A stretch of 64,000 nt of DNA from NCBI RefSeq assembly GCF_014202275.1, contig NZ_JACHGF010000003.1:124001-188000 (forward strand), in the 5' to 3' direction. Made by a program: the position numbers and the translations under genes. Of the stretch, positions 1-9,836 are shown in pieces. How positions within the stretch are numbered: the first letter of the stretch is position 1; each line of letters begins with the position of its first letter. The DNA comes from Rhabdobacter roseus (GTDB taxonomy: Bacteria > Bacteroidota > Bacteroidia > Cytophagales > Spirosomataceae). The notes beneath the pieces were generated by a model that saw only the letters and a list, made by a program, of their open reading frames with translations, was not told the DNA's origin and made no database searches.

Positions 1-1024
1 GCTCGGTGAGCTGGTTGTTGGCCACGGCCAAATGCGTCAACCGCCGCAGCCGCGTGACCGCCGCGGGTAGCTCCGTGAACTCGTTGTAGTACAGATCAAG
101 TACCTCCAGGCGGCGCAGCTTCCTGACGCCCGGGGGCAGGGTACTTAGTTTGGTCTGGTACAGGTTGAGGTCTTCTAGCTTTTTTAATTTCCTGAAACTA
201 CGGCTCGACAACCCGGTGAGCGCATTGCGGCCCAGCCACAGGCTCGTCAGCCCCTTACAGGCCCGGGCCGCTTGGGGCACATCGACCAGGCCGTTGGCCT
301 GCACGTTCAGGATGCGGAGCGAGCTATTTTTGGTCAATGCTAAAGTACCTTTCCCGAGTTGGTTGCCGCGCAGGTCCAGCTGCCGGAGCCGGGGCAGGCG
401 CGCCAGGTCCAGCCGGAGGTCGGTGAGCTCGTTGCCGTGCAGGTCCAGCTCTTCGAGGTTGGGGAAACGGTATACGAGCTCGTAAGGTACCTGGCTGAGC
501 TCCAGCTGATTCAGCAGCAGTCGCTTGACGCGCAGCGTGTCCTGGTACGTACGGGCGTCGTTCAGCGTCACGAGGGTACTATCGCCGGTGCGTAGCTGAC
601 GGGGCTCGGGTACTTTCCCTATCCCAAAACCCTCCATCGCCTGGAAAGCCTGTTTGGCGGGGTTATTAATCCGCCAGGTGGCCAACCGACCGGGAAGTGA
701 ATCCAGGATCATCTTCGTGACGGAATCCTTCATCGCGGCGGGAGAATTTACGTTAAAAAAGACGTAGTCGGGCTTGCCCTCCGCACTGATAAGTACCTGT
801 AGAAAAATGGAAAATCCCGGCTTCGGATTAGTGGGTAAGAAGGCTTTGAGCTTATCCGAAATAAGATTTGGCGTGAGGCCCTCGGGTACCTGCGCGTGGG
901 GGTACTTTTCTTTTATTTTTTCGAGTAATCCCGTTTTTTGGGCTTCGTCCGTAGTCAAAACCTGAGGCTGGGCCCAGGCCACCCCCACGTATAAGATCAG
1001 CCCCAGGGTCAGTAGCTTTTTCAT
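1..1024 (-). CDS. Secreted leucine-rich-repeat protein (C-terminus off the left edge)
   Basis: I read this gene directly from the minus strand. It starts at the ATG at 1022-1024 and stays open to base 1, so about 341 residues are visible and the C-terminus is outside the window. It begins with a signal peptide (MKKLLTLGLILYVGVAWA). A globular region of about 150 residues follows, and then leucine-rich repeats of the form LxxLxLxxNxL, such as LEELDLHGNELTDL, LRQLDLRGNQL, LEVLDLYYNEFTELP and LAVANNQLTE. Such repeats normally form a solenoid for protein binding. The signal peptide points to an extracytoplasmic location. The globular region contains a TonB-C-like stretch (VLISAEGKPDYVFF, then PAKQAF), which is a weak resemblance. 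The partner is unknown. Confidence 0.8.
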   Translation of the reverse strand, partial: MKKLLTLGLILYVGVAWAQPQVLTTDEAQKTGLLEKIKEKYPHAQVPEGLTPNLISDKLKAFLPTNPKPGFSIFLQVLISAEGKPDYVFFNVNSPAAMKDSVTKMILDSLPGRLATWRINNPAKQAFQAMEGFGIGKVPEPRQLRTGDSTLVTLNDARTYQDTLRVKRLLLNQLELSQVPYELVYRFPNLEELDLHGNELTDLRLDLARLPRLRQLDLRGNQLGKGTLALTKNSSLRILNVQANGLVDVPQAARACKGLTSLWLGRNALTGLSSRSFRKLKKLEDLNLYQTKLSTLPPGVRKLRRLEVLDLYYNEFTELPAAVTRLRRLTHLAVANNQLTE

Positions 1025-1169
1025 TTAGGTTTGCTGCCATTGGTAAGTACCTACGAATATAACTAAATTATTAGTAGATCAATCAAAGTACCCTTTTTAT
1101 TTTTTGTGGCGGAAGGGAAAGAGGGGGGTAGTTTGGCAAGATTTGTTGGTAAAAAACACCAACAAAAAA

Positions 1170-1197
1170 AGCCGCCACCGAAAATCCGGTGGCGGCT
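1170..1197 (-). terminator. Rho-independent terminator of the M16 peptidase gene
   Basis: A perfect 11-bp GC-rich stem (1170-1180 with 1187-1197) encloses a 6-nt loop. Read on the minus strand it is followed by a run of seven T residues. It lies about 50 bp past the stop of the peptidase gene. Confidence 0.85.
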
Positions 1198-1217
1198 GAG
1201 TATTTAGGGTTCTCAAT

Positions 1218-1255
1218 AAAAGTACTTCTACTCCTTAAAAGTACTTCTACTCCTT
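1218..1255. repeat. 19-bp tandem duplication over the M16 gene stop codon
   Basis: Two identical 19-bp units sit head to tail (1218-1236 and 1237-1255). Each contains one AAGTACTT copy of the dispersed palindrome. The right copy holds the peptidase stop codon (1247-1249). The left copy repeats the same Glu-stop reading just downstream, so the duplication does not change the protein. Confidence 0.9.
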
Positions 1256-4039
1256 CGGGCTACCGCCCATCGAGGCGGGAGCGCCGTCGGCGGGGGCGTT
1301 CTTCTTCGCCTTTTCAAAATCACCCGCTTTGATGATCGTCAGCTTGGAGTAGTCGAGGTGCTTGGCCATGGCGGCTTTAACCTGCGCCGGGGTCAGGCTT
1401 TCAACTTTCTTTTCAAAGTCGGCGTCCCACTGCATGGTGCGGTCCAGGTAAAGGTTGTTGTTGAGCGTGGCCGCCAGCGCGGCATCCTGCGCCCGGCTCA
1501 CCTGCCGCGACTGCAAATAGCCCGACTTGGCCGCTTTGATTTCCTCGGCCGTGAAGCCTTCCTTCACCGCCCGCTCGATCTCTTCCTTATAAGCGGCTTC
1601 CAGCTTCTCGGCGTTTTGCGGGGCGTAGATGGCGTACGAGAAGAAAGTACCGCTCTTGTCCAGCGAGCTGGCGCTCAGTTGCGAGCCTACGCCGTAGCTG
1701 AGGCCGTCTTTTTGCCGGATGCGCGTAGCCAGGCGCGAGTTCAGGAAGCCGCCGCCCAGCATGTAGTTGGCCAGTACCAGCGCCGGGTAGTCGGGGTCGG
1801 TATCTTGCAGCGGCATGTTCATGCCGGCCACAAACATGGCGTTGGCTTTGTCGGGCGTTTCAATGGACTTGTTCTGCGCCTTGACGGCCTGGTAGGGCGA
1901 CGCGATGCGCTTGAAGGGCGTGGGATTTTTCCAGGTACCAAACTCGTCGGTAATGATTTTCTGAATTGGTTCTTTGTCAAAATCACCCACCACGGCGATG
2001 GACGCGCTGCTGGCTCCGTAAAAATCTTTGTAGAATTGCTTCACTTGCTCCAGCGTGGCGGCTTTGATGTCGGCCACCTCTTCGTCAAAGGTAGGTACGT
2101 ACCGGATGTCTCCCTTGGCGTAGGGCGACACTGCCCGGCGGTACTCCGTGACGGCAATGGCCTGGGGCTCGCTGCGCTGCGCCTCGATCTGGGCTAGTTG
2201 CTCCTGCTTGAGTTTCTCAAATTCGTTGGCGTCAAAAACGGGCTCTTTAAGTACCTCGGCCACGAGCTTAAGTACCTCGGGCAGGTTTTCCTTGGTGGTC
2301 TCTACCACGGCACCGGCCTGGTTATTGCCCCCAAAGAAGCTCACGCGGGCTTTCAGCCGGTCCAGCTCATCCTTGATCTGCTGGCGGGATTTGTTCTTGG
2401 TCCCTTTGTCGAGCATACTGCCGGTCAGGCTGGCGATGGTGGCCTTATTCATGAGGCTTTTTTCGTCGCCCAGCCGCAGCGTGAGGCGGGCGGCTACCAC
2501 GTTGCCGCGCGTCTGCTTGGGCAGCAGGGCTACTTCCATGCTGTTGGGCTTTTCGATGCGGGTCGTGCGGCTGTCGATGTTGGCCGGGGCCGGGTCGAAG
2601 GCTTCCCCCTGCGCCATGAGCGCTTCTCCCTTGTAGTCCTTCACGAGCTCCTGCACGTTGGGGGCGGCGGGTATCTCGGCGCGTTCGGGGTTGGGCGTAG
2701 GCACAAAGGTACCTACCGTGCGGTTGGAGGGTTTGAAGTACTGCTCCGCTACGCGAAATACGTCGTCGGCCGTCACTTTACGAACGTTGTCGCGAAACAG
2801 GAACGCCAGCCGCCAGTCGCCCGTGGCAATGAACTCACTGATGCCCAGGCCCACGCGCTCGGAGCTGCGAAACTGCAAATCCCAGTTTTTCAGGATGGTG
2901 GCTTTGGCGCGTTCTACGTCCTCGGCCGAGGGTTTCACGCGGGCGGCGGAGTCGAGCGTGGCCAGAAAGGCCTGCCGGGCTTCGTCCAGCGATTTTTCCT
3001 TAAGTACATCCGCCCCAAACAACACCATACCGGGGTCGTGCAGCGCAAAGCTAAACCCAAACTGCGACGACGCCTTTTTGGTATCTATCAGGTTTTTGTA
3101 CAGCTTTCCGTACGGCTCGGCCGTCAGCATTTCTACCAGTACGTCCATGGCGGGGTAGTCGGCGTGGGAGCCGGGCATGATGTGGTACACGCAAGACACC
3201 ATCTGCACGTCACCTACGCGCTTCACTTCCACGTAGCGCTCGCCGTCCTGGGTGGGCTCCACGGTGTACGACACGGGCAGCACGCGGGTAGGCTTGGGTA
3301 TTTTGCCAAAGTACTCACTGATCAGCGTCAGCGTTTTGGCTTCGTCGATCTTGCCCGATACCGTCAGCACGGCGTTGTCGGGCTGGTAGTACTTGCGGTA
3401 AAAAGCCTGCAAATTCTCGATGGGTACATTCTCGATGTCGGAGCGGTTCCCGATGGTGGACTTGCCGTAGTTGTGCCACAGGAAAGCCCCCGAAACCACG
3501 CGCTCCATCAGTACCCGGAAGGGGTCGTTCTCGCCGGACTCGAACTCATTGCGTACCACGCTGAACTCACTTTCCAGGTCTTTCTTAGCAATGAAGGAAT
3601 TCACCATGCGGTCGGCCTCCAGGTCCAGGGCCCACTTGAGGTTTTCTTCCGTCGCCGAGAAGGTTTCGAAGTAGTTGGTACGGTCGTACCAGGTGGTTCC
3701 GTTCGGGCGGGTACCGTGCTCGGTGAGCTCCTGCGGGATGTTGGGGTGCCGGGGGGTACCTTTAAACACCATGTGCTCCAGGAGGTGGGCCATGCCCGTT
3801 TCGCCGTAGCCCTCGTGCCGCGAGCCCACCAGGTAGGTCACGTTGACGGTAGCCGTAGGCTTAGAGGGGTCAGGAAACATAAGTACCTTCAGGCCGTTGT
3901 CCATTTGGTACTCGGTAATGCCTTCCACGGAGGTAATTTTTTTCATCCCTTTGGGCAGGTCCTGGGCCAAGGCCACCGTGACCGCCCAACTACCCGCAAG
4001 TACCAGGCAGAGTGCTGATTTAAATAATGGTTTATGCAT
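1247..4039 (-). CDS. M16 family zinc metallopeptidase (pitrilysin/insulinase type), secreted
   Basis: This 930-residue protein has a signal peptide (about residues 1-25) followed by two M16 halves. The first half carries the inverted zinc motif HLLEH at residues 85-89, with a downstream glutamate in VVRNEFESGEN as the likely third ligand. The second half (from about residue 500) keeps the fold but lacks the motif, as is usual for the non-catalytic half of a clam-shell peptidase. Length and layout fit bacterial two-domain M16 peptidases that degrade oligopeptides in the periplasm or at the envelope. Natural substrates cannot be read from sequence. A strong terminator follows the gene, and it appears to be transcribed alone. 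Confidence 0.93.
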   Translation of the reverse strand: MHKPLFKSALCLVLAGSWAVTVALAQDLPKGMKKITSVEGITEYQMDNGLKVLMFPDPSKPTATVNVTYLVGSRHEGYGETGMAHLLEHMVFKGTPRHPNIPQELTEHGTRPNGTTWYDRTNYFETFSATEENLKWALDLEADRMVNSFIAKKDLESEFSVVRNEFESGENDPFRVLMERVVSGAFLWHNYGKSTIGNRSDIENVPIENLQAFYRKYYQPDNAVLTVSGKIDEAKTLTLISEYFGKIPKPTRVLPVSYTVEPTQDGERYVEVKRVGDVQMVSCVYHIMPGSHADYPAMDVLVEMLTAEPYGKLYKNLIDTKKASSQFGFSFALHDPGMVLFGADVLKEKSLDEARQAFLATLDSAARVKPSAEDVERAKATILKNWDLQFRSSERVGLGISEFIATGDWRLAFLFRDNVRKVTADDVFRVAEQYFKPSNRTVGTFVPTPNPERAEIPAAPNVQELVKDYKGEALMAQGEAFDPAPANIDSRTTRIEKPNSMEVALLPKQTRGNVVAARLTLRLGDEKSLMNKATIASLTGSMLDKGTKNKSRQQIKDELDRLKARVSFFGGNNQAGAVVETTKENLPEVLKLVAEVLKEPVFDANEFEKLKQEQLAQIEAQRSEPQAIAVTEYRRAVSPYAKGDIRYVPTFDEEVADIKAATLEQVKQFYKDFYGASSASIAVVGDFDKEPIQKIITDEFGTWKNPTPFKRIASPYQAVKAQNKSIETPDKANAMFVAGMNMPLQDTDPDYPALVLANYMLGGGFLNSRLATRIRQKDGLSYGVGSQLSASSLDKSGTFFSYAIYAPQNAEKLEAAYKEEIERAVKEGFTAEEIKAAKSGYLQSRQVSRAQDAALAATLNNNLYLDRTMQWDADFEKKVESLTPAQVKAAMAKHLDYSKLTIIKAGDFEKAKKNAPADGAPASMGGSPKE

Positions 4040-4174
4040 TTGGCTTAATAGAAATGGGTTAGCGAAAATCTACCGGGAAAGGTAAAAGGAAAGTACCTCT
4101 TCCCCAACCAATAAGTGACGAATGGTTTAGTTAAAAATTATTAACACAACTTTTAGCTAAAAAAAGGGTACTTT

Positions 4175-4201
4175 GGGTACTTGCGGGCCGGGCAAGTACC
4201 C
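4175..4201 (-). terminator. Hairpin terminator of the DUF2147 gene
   Basis: A perfect 10-bp inverted repeat (4175-4184 with 4192-4201) contains the GGGTACTT palindrome in its arms. On the minus strand it is followed within about 8 nt by a T run. It starts four bases after the stop codon of the DUF2147 gene. Confidence 0.7.
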
Positions 4202-4204
4202 CTG

Positions 4205-4666
4205 CTACTTCACCCGCTGCCAGGTATCGGTCCGGCCCAGGAGCGAAATCCCCACGTAGCCGCGCACGTCCAGGGTGTTGTTGTCGCGCAGGGTCATTTT
4301 GCAGCTGTACTCTTTGCCGTTTTCGGGGTCATAGATTTTGCCGTTGTCCCAGGTATTGCCGCCCGCGTGCGTGAAGTCCCGCAAATTTACCAGCCCCTGT
4401 AGCGGCTGCTTGCGTTTATTGGCGTCAGGGTTGTTGGCATCCAGCTTGGGGGCACCGGTCTTCGGGTCGTTGGGTTCTTTCAGCCAGATAATTTTTCCAA
4501 AATACTGTCCGCCTTGTTTGTAAATTTGCACGTGGCCTTTCTTGGAGCCCGTGAGCCAGGTACCTACCACGGCGTCGGGGTTGTTGGCGGGTACAAAAGA
4601 AAAAGACAAGCCTACCAGGGCGGCCAGCAAAAGGCCGACAAGTACCTGAGGTGATTTTTTGCTCAT
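4205..4666 (-). CDS. DUF2147 family secreted protein
   Basis: This 153-residue protein has an N-terminal signal peptide (about residues 1-25). A DUF2147 body follows, opening with VVGTWLTGSKKGHVQIYKQG and closing with GYVGISLLGRTDTWQRVK. Members of this family are small secreted beta-barrel-like proteins, common in Bacteroidota and Proteobacteria, with no established biochemical role. The spacing of the GTW, GKIIWLKEP and GYVG motifs matches the family. The gene stands alone between its own terminator and the divergent lipoprotein gene at 4737. No ligand can be inferred. Confidence 0.88.
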   Translation of the reverse strand: MSKKSPQVLVGLLLAALVGLSFSFVPANNPDAVVGTWLTGSKKGHVQIYKQGGQYFGKIIWLKEPNDPKTGAPKLDANNPDANKRKQPLQGLVNLRDFTHAGGNTWDNGKIYDPENGKEYSCKMTLRDNNTLDVRGYVGISLLGRTDTWQRVK

Positions 4667-4736
4667 GACTAGAAGGAATTAAAGAGTTCAAAATCCGTTT
4701 TATAAGTATTCTAACGAAAAAAGGAGAAAGACGTTT

Positions 4737-5135
4737 ATGGTTACGAAGAAGATTTTGGGTAAGCTGCTGCTTTTGGGAACGCTGGGAATAGCGCTGGGAT
4801 GTTTTCGTCCAGCCATTCCGCTGCGGTCGGGACCGGCTTATCCCATCGACCTTTTTTACGAAAACCAAGCGCCGGATCGCCCTTTTTCGGAGCTGCAATG
4901 GGTAGAAATAACCCGCGACGAAGCCCTGAACGAGCGGCAGCAAAAAAACAGCAGCCGAATGCTCTACCGGGGCAACGACGCCGAAGGAAAGCAGTTGCTG
5001 ACGGCCCAGCTGGTGCTGAAAGCCCAGAAGCTGGGCGCGGATGCGCTCATCAACGTGCAGTACAAGTACTACACCTCAGCTACCTCTGAAGGCTACACCA
5101 TGCGCGGCCTGGCGGTGCAGTACCGGGGCCAGTAG
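4737..5135 (+). CDS. Small lipoprotein of unknown function
   Basis: This 132-residue protein has a lipoprotein signal ending in the lipobox LGIALGC, with cysteine at about residue 22. An AAGGAG ribosome-binding site lies about 9 bases before the ATG and supports the start. The mature part contains the stretch KLGADALINVQYKYYTSAT followed by GLAVQY. This resembles the fold core of small YbjQ- or RcsF-like heavy-metal-binding or envelope-sensor proteins, but the resemblance is faint and I would not name the family from it. It is transcribed towards tamB, with 33 bp between the two converging stop codons. Confidence 0.75.
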   Translation: MVTKKILGKLLLLGTLGIALGCFRPAIPLRSGPAYPIDLFYENQAPDRPFSELQWVEITRDEALNERQQKNSSRMLYRGNDAEGKQLLTAQLVLKAQKLGADALINVQYKYYTSATSEGYTMRGLAVQYRGQ

Positions 5136-5168
5136 CTCCGCGCCAGGTACTTTTATTTAACCAGCTTC

Positions 5169-8100
5169 TTACTTATTTTCAGGTACTTTCTTCTCCTGAC
5201 GCAAGCTAAACTTGCTGGTGGAAGCGGCGGAGTCTACCTCTACGGAGTCCGGCGCGGAAGGTACTTCTACACCAGACCGGGGAAGTACCCTCAGGCGGTT
5301 GAAGCTGTGCGTAAACTGCATACTCACCCCGCCCGTGGTGAGGGTATTGCTCAGCAGCAGCGCGTTCTGGACGTTGCGATTGTAGGCTTTCAGGCGTACG
5401 CTCCCCCCCTGGGTGAGCCAGTATTCGAGCGTCCATTCGCCCAGCAGGCTGGTGGCGTCGTACTGGTTAGGGCCGTAGGTAAAGCGGCCGTCGCGCGTGA
5501 TCCGGAAGCGGTCGTTCAGGAAACGGTACGAAAACCGCAGCTGTAGGTTGGTGAGCGCATTTTGATCCAGCGAAAGGCCCGCCACGCCTACTTCCAGGTT
5601 TTCGTTCAGGGCGGAAGCCCAGCGGCTGATCTGGTTGGAGACCAGCTCGCTGATGCTACTCCCAATGAAGAGCTGGCTCTGGTTGGGCTGGGCCAGAAAT
5701 ACCTCCTGCGGGCTTAGTAGCTGGTTGAATAAAATAAGACTACTCACCTGGCGGCTTAGCTCCTGCTCGTCGCTGCGCAGGCGGTTTTCAAAGGCCGCCA
5801 CGGCGCTGCGGTACTCCGCCGAGGCCGGATATTCCTTCACCACCAGCTCGTAGCCAATCTGGGGCGTCATGAGGCGGTCGGTCAGGGAGATGATCACCTC
5901 CACGGGGTACCGGCGCGAGAGCAAATTGCCCGAGCCGGACGTGGTACTGATGGGAAGTACCCCGCCATCCAGTGACGTGAGCTGCGTGTAGCCCGCTTTC
6001 ACGTCCAGCAAGGCCTGGTAGGGATCCCCCGACCAGGTAATACGGCTGGCGGGTTTTATATCAAACTTTTTGTTGAGGGCATTCTGGAAAGTAAAGGTGT
6101 AGTCGCCGCGCACGATCTCGTAGGTACCGGCCATGGTAAAAGCCCCTTTGGTGTCGATCTTCATGTTGAGCCGCCCGCTGCCATAGGCCTTGATGATGTC
6201 ACCTGCCTGGCGGTCCAGCTGGATTTCGCAGTAGGCGTCGGGGGTAATGTTGAAGTTAAAATCCATTTTGATGTCGCCGTACTCGCCGTTGGTCTTGGGC
6301 GGGTCGCCCGCCAGCCGGGTACTGTCTTCCTTGGGGAGCTGGCTCACAAACTGGATGTAGTCCTGGGTAGCTACCTCGGTAGCGCCGTCCAGCGGGATGT
6401 AGATGCGGGTACCCCGGTTGCTGGTGACGCTCGCCTCGATGCTCAGGTTGTCGATCGGCCCCGATACCCCTACCTGCCCCGTGACGTAAGCCGTGCCGTA
6501 GAACAGGTCGTTGTCTTTATCGGTGGTATTCAAGATTTTAAAATTGCGAAGATCGGCGTTAAATCCCAGCGTAAAGTACCGGAAGCTATCGTGGTACACA
6601 CCTCCCCGCAGCGTGGCGGTATTGCCGTCCTGGTCGGTGAGCAGCATGTTTTTGGCCGTAATTTCGCTCTCACTGAAGTACACTTTGTCATTAAACGTAA
6701 AGACCGACTGCAGGTAGTCAAACTTCATGCGTCCGCGCTGCACGGCCACTTCTCCGCTCAAAATGGGATTCTCCAAAGTACCCTTCACCAGCACCGTGCC
6801 CTGCGCCTGCCCGCTCACGTCCGAGAGCAGGCCTTCGCTAAACGGCTCAAGTACCTTCAGGTCGGTATTGTTAAAAATCGCTTTCAGGTTCAGGGCATTT
6901 TCTTTGCGCTTCGGGTTGTAATAGCCCGAAAGTGAAAAAGCGCGCCGGAGGTTTTTGTCCAGGTGGGCGTCAACGTAGTACTGTTCCGTGAGCTGATCCC
7001 ACTCCCCCGTACCTTCAAAGTTCCCCAGCTCGTACTTGCCGTAGCTCAGGCCTTCTACGCTAAAATTAGCGCTCAACTCGGCATAATGCAGATCGTCACT
7101 GAGCTTCACGGCACCGTCCAGAATCCCGCCGAGCTTGGTATCCAGCACCGGATTGAGCGTAGCGAGCCGGAAGTTGCGAGCCTCAAAGAGCAGGTTTTGG
7201 GTAGAATCTTTGGAAACGCTGCCGTTCAGCGACAGCCGCTGGTTGGCACTTTGCAGCGTCAGGTTGTTGAAATTCACCAGTGGACCGTTGATCGAAATCA
7301 GGTTGTTGGGGTTGACCTGCCACATTTCGTCCAGCAGGTTGAGCCGGGAGTTTTGCAGGCGAATGGCCAGGCCGGTATCCAGGAAGCGAATGTCGCCGTT
7401 GAGCCGGGCGCGGTTGGTACTATTGACCTGGCGCAGCGCGCTGTTGAAGTTGATGTGGTCTTCGTCCCAGACGGCCTCTACCTCCAGGCGCTCGGTGGGA
7501 GCCAGGACGCTGATCTGCTGCCGGCTGGACGTAATCAGGGCCGAGGCAAGTACCTCCGAGCTATTCACAAACTTGGAGGTAGTGATGTCCAGCTCGGCGG
7601 TCACAAACTCGTTGGTACCTATCCGCAGCGTGTCAGCCTTGGCGTTGAGCGTCAGCAGGGCCGTATTGTCCATCCGGAAAGTACCTTCCAGGTGTGTTCC
7701 GGGCGAGAGGTATCCCTCCGGGTAGAGGAAAGCCAGGAATTGCTGCAGGTTTCGGGCATCGACGGCATAATTGATCTCGTAGCGCTCCTTCACCGGCGGG
7801 CTGGCCTTCTGGGCGTAGTACTGGGTGCGGTCGGCTACGTTGCCAAAAAAATAGAGCTGGTACTCGGTCATCAGTTGGTTTAGATCCGCCACGGCTTCGG
7901 TCAGCACAAAATTCCCCTTGGCCCGCGCCGTCAGGAATTCGCTGGCGAGCTGGATGGTCCGTTGCTCTCCCTCCTGGACCGACGTCAACTGTAGCGTATC
8001 CATCACCAGATTCCGTTTGTTTTTGGCCGTCAGGAGGTAGGTATTCAGAAATTGGGCCCGCCCTACCAGCTCGTCGACGGTGTTGCCCGCCAGCTGCACA

Positions 8101-9761
8101 TCGAGCTGGGTACGCAGCGACAGCGGCTCTTTGGCAAAACCCAGCACGTCCAGGTTGGCCCGTTCGATGATTCCCTGTACATCAAAGAAATTATTCGCTC
8201 CCGACAGATCAAATTCTCCGTCCAGATTCACGATGAGGTTGCTGTCCAGGCTACTGACCTGCCCGTTGAAGTAGGCTTTCTGGAGGTTTCCCCGCAGGGC
8301 AATGTTCCGGTAGTCGTAGCGGTTAAAACCCACGCGGCTTACGGTAGCGATGAGGTTGGTCGAGGCCGACGTCAGATCGAAGCCGCGGCCGTCCACTTTT
8401 CCGGAAAAATCAATTTTTTGCCAGGTTTCGGGGTCATCCAGCAACACACCCAGGTCAAAATCGGTGGTGCGGAGCTGGCCTTTGTAGGTGGAGTTGGGCG
8501 AATCCCGGATGCGAAACACCAGGTCGGTTGTGACGTCCCCGATGTCGGTACTTACCTTGCTGGCGAGCGTAAAATCCCGGGTATCGCCCTGAAAAGTACC
8601 CGCCATTTTTACGAGCCCGAATTTCTGAAAAGTCTCATGCAGGTCGGTTTCGGGATAGTACTGCACCAGGTCGGTGGTCTGAACCTGCGAAGGGTCCAGC
8701 CGAAAATCCATGACCATTTTATCCGTATCGGGCAGGCCCCGAAACCCAAAATCGCCCACCAGCAGGCTGTTTTCACCAAACGAAAGCCGCGTGCGAGCCA
8801 CCCGGAAGTCGTGCACGATGCCGTCGAAATCGCCGCTGATGCGCCAGGTCTCGTTGAGCGTGAGCAGGTAAGGCGCAAAAAGGCCCAGGTCCGCGGAATG
8901 TACCCGGCTGTTGGCTACGCGGCCTTTCATCCGCACCTGGCTGTTGAATTCACCCAGGGCCGATGGCCGGTCGTAGTTGAAGCTCACGTAGTTGCCAATG
9001 AACGACTGCCCGATCTGGGCGCTCAGTTCGGCCAGTTCGATTTTCTTGACGCAGTACAGAAAGCGCGTGTCCAGGCGGTGTACCTTCAGGGCCGTCTGCT
9101 GGTCGATAGTCGTGAGCTTCTGGGCCTGAAAGCGGATGGTATCCCCCAGCAGCAGGAAGTCTTCCAGGTTGGCGGCGATCTTGTTGAGCTGAAAGTGGTT
9201 GTAGTCAAATACCGTGGCGTCGCGGATGCGGGGCTCGCGCGGATCGTCGTAGTGAAAGGTACCTTCTACCAGCGAGGCTCTGCTGATTTTGAAGGGAATG
9301 TTCTGGTCGGGGATGGAGTTGGTGGTATCGCCCTGCGTGAGCTGCTGGATGCGGGCAATGAACTCATCCATGTTCAGGTCGCCCGTTTGGGGGTTTTTGA
9401 TCAGGCGCACGTCGGGCTGGTAGAGCGTCACTTCGTCCAGCCGGATTTCGCGCGACGAATTCTCCAGAATATTCCACACGTTCAGGTTAACGTCGATGCG
9501 CCCCACGTCAATCATCTGCCGCTGCTGCGTATCTTTGATGGACACGCCCTGCAACGACACTACATCAAACCATTTTATGCTAATCTTTTGTATCTCAATC
9601 GGGTACCCAACCGCTTTGGATACTTTCAGGGTCACTTTATGGACAAGCCAGGTCTGGACCGACGGAAACTGAAACGCAATGGTGACGATCCCCAGCGTAA
9701 GCAGCAGGAAGATCATCAATACCATTAAACCATTCCCAATCGCTCTCAGATAGTTGACCAT
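5169..9761 (-). CDS. tamB: TamB-like translocation and assembly module protein
   Basis: This 1530-residue protein has a single N-terminal membrane anchor (about residues 10-32) and then a very long beta-rich AsmA/TamB-type repeat region. The C-terminal TamB (DUF490) domain includes the segment VRGDYTFTFQNALNKKFDIK. Known TamB-family proteins span the periplasm as a hydrophobic groove. They work with an Omp85 partner in outer-membrane protein assembly or phospholipid transport. Bacteroidota versions usually have about 1400-1700 residues, so this copy is full length. No TamA/BamA-type gene is adjacent; tsaD is the divergent neighbour 75 bp away. It is most likely constitutive, and I see no specific control site. 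Confidence 0.9.
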   Translation of the reverse strand: MVNYLRAIGNGLMVLMIFLLLTLGIVTIAFQFPSVQTWLVHKVTLKVSKAVGYPIEIQKISIKWFDVVSLQGVSIKDTQQRQMIDVGRIDVNLNVWNILENSSREIRLDEVTLYQPDVRLIKNPQTGDLNMDEFIARIQQLTQGDTTNSIPDQNIPFKISRASLVEGTFHYDDPREPRIRDATVFDYNHFQLNKIAANLEDFLLLGDTIRFQAQKLTTIDQQTALKVHRLDTRFLYCVKKIELAELSAQIGQSFIGNYVSFNYDRPSALGEFNSQVRMKGRVANSRVHSADLGLFAPYLLTLNETWRISGDFDGIVHDFRVARTRLSFGENSLLVGDFGFRGLPDTDKMVMDFRLDPSQVQTTDLVQYYPETDLHETFQKFGLVKMAGTFQGDTRDFTLASKVSTDIGDVTTDLVFRIRDSPNSTYKGQLRTTDFDLGVLLDDPETWQKIDFSGKVDGRGFDLTSASTNLIATVSRVGFNRYDYRNIALRGNLQKAYFNGQVSSLDSNLIVNLDGEFDLSGANNFFDVQGIIERANLDVLGFAKEPLSLRTQLDVQLAGNTVDELVGRAQFLNTYLLTAKNKRNLVMDTLQLTSVQEGEQRTIQLASEFLTARAKGNFVLTEAVADLNQLMTEYQLYFFGNVADRTQYYAQKASPPVKERYEINYAVDARNLQQFLAFLYPEGYLSPGTHLEGTFRMDNTALLTLNAKADTLRIGTNEFVTAELDITTSKFVNSSEVLASALITSSRQQISVLAPTERLEVEAVWDEDHINFNSALRQVNSTNRARLNGDIRFLDTGLAIRLQNSRLNLLDEMWQVNPNNLISINGPLVNFNNLTLQSANQRLSLNGSVSKDSTQNLLFEARNFRLATLNPVLDTKLGGILDGAVKLSDDLHYAELSANFSVEGLSYGKYELGNFEGTGEWDQLTEQYYVDAHLDKNLRRAFSLSGYYNPKRKENALNLKAIFNNTDLKVLEPFSEGLLSDVSGQAQGTVLVKGTLENPILSGEVAVQRGRMKFDYLQSVFTFNDKVYFSESEITAKNMLLTDQDGNTATLRGGVYHDSFRYFTLGFNADLRNFKILNTTDKDNDLFYGTAYVTGQVGVSGPIDNLSIEASVTSNRGTRIYIPLDGATEVATQDYIQFVSQLPKEDSTRLAGDPPKTNGEYGDIKMDFNFNITPDAYCEIQLDRQAGDIIKAYGSGRLNMKIDTKGAFTMAGTYEIVRGDYTFTFQNALNKKFDIKPASRITWSGDPYQALLDVKAGYTQLTSLDGGVLPISTTSGSGNLLSRRYPVEVIISLTDRLMTPQIGYELVVKEYPASAEYRSAVAAFENRLRSDEQELSRQVSSLILFNQLLSPQEVFLAQPNQSQLFIGSSISELVSNQISRWASALNENLEVGVAGLSLDQNALTNLQLRFSYRFLNDRFRITRDGRFTYGPNQYDATSLLGEWTLEYWLTQGGSVRLKAYNRNVQNALLLSNTLTTGGVSMQFTHSFNRLRVLPRSGVEVPSAPDSVEVDSAASTSKFSLRQEKKVPENK

Positions 9762-9808
9762 GTAGCGCTTCGGGGAGGATTCTCCCTCCCATATTGCCTT
9801 AAAATACG

Positions 9809-9816
9809 TAAATTTG
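9809..9816 (+). promoter_or_regulatory. Candidate Bacteroidota -7 element upstream of tsaD
   Basis: TAAATTTG matches the Bacteroidota -7 consensus TAnnTTTG and lies 20 bp before the tsaD start codon. No good -33 TTTG is present at the usual 19-21 bp spacing, so this is a candidate only. Confidence 0.4.
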
Positions 9817-9836
9817 CGTAAATTTTTCCGATCTGT

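Noticed and set aside
2198-4018. 606-codon plus-strand open frame opposite the M16 gene
   Set aside because: It is the antisense shadow of a clear M16 peptidase, with no domain or motif of its own. GC-rich codons leave few stops on the other strand.
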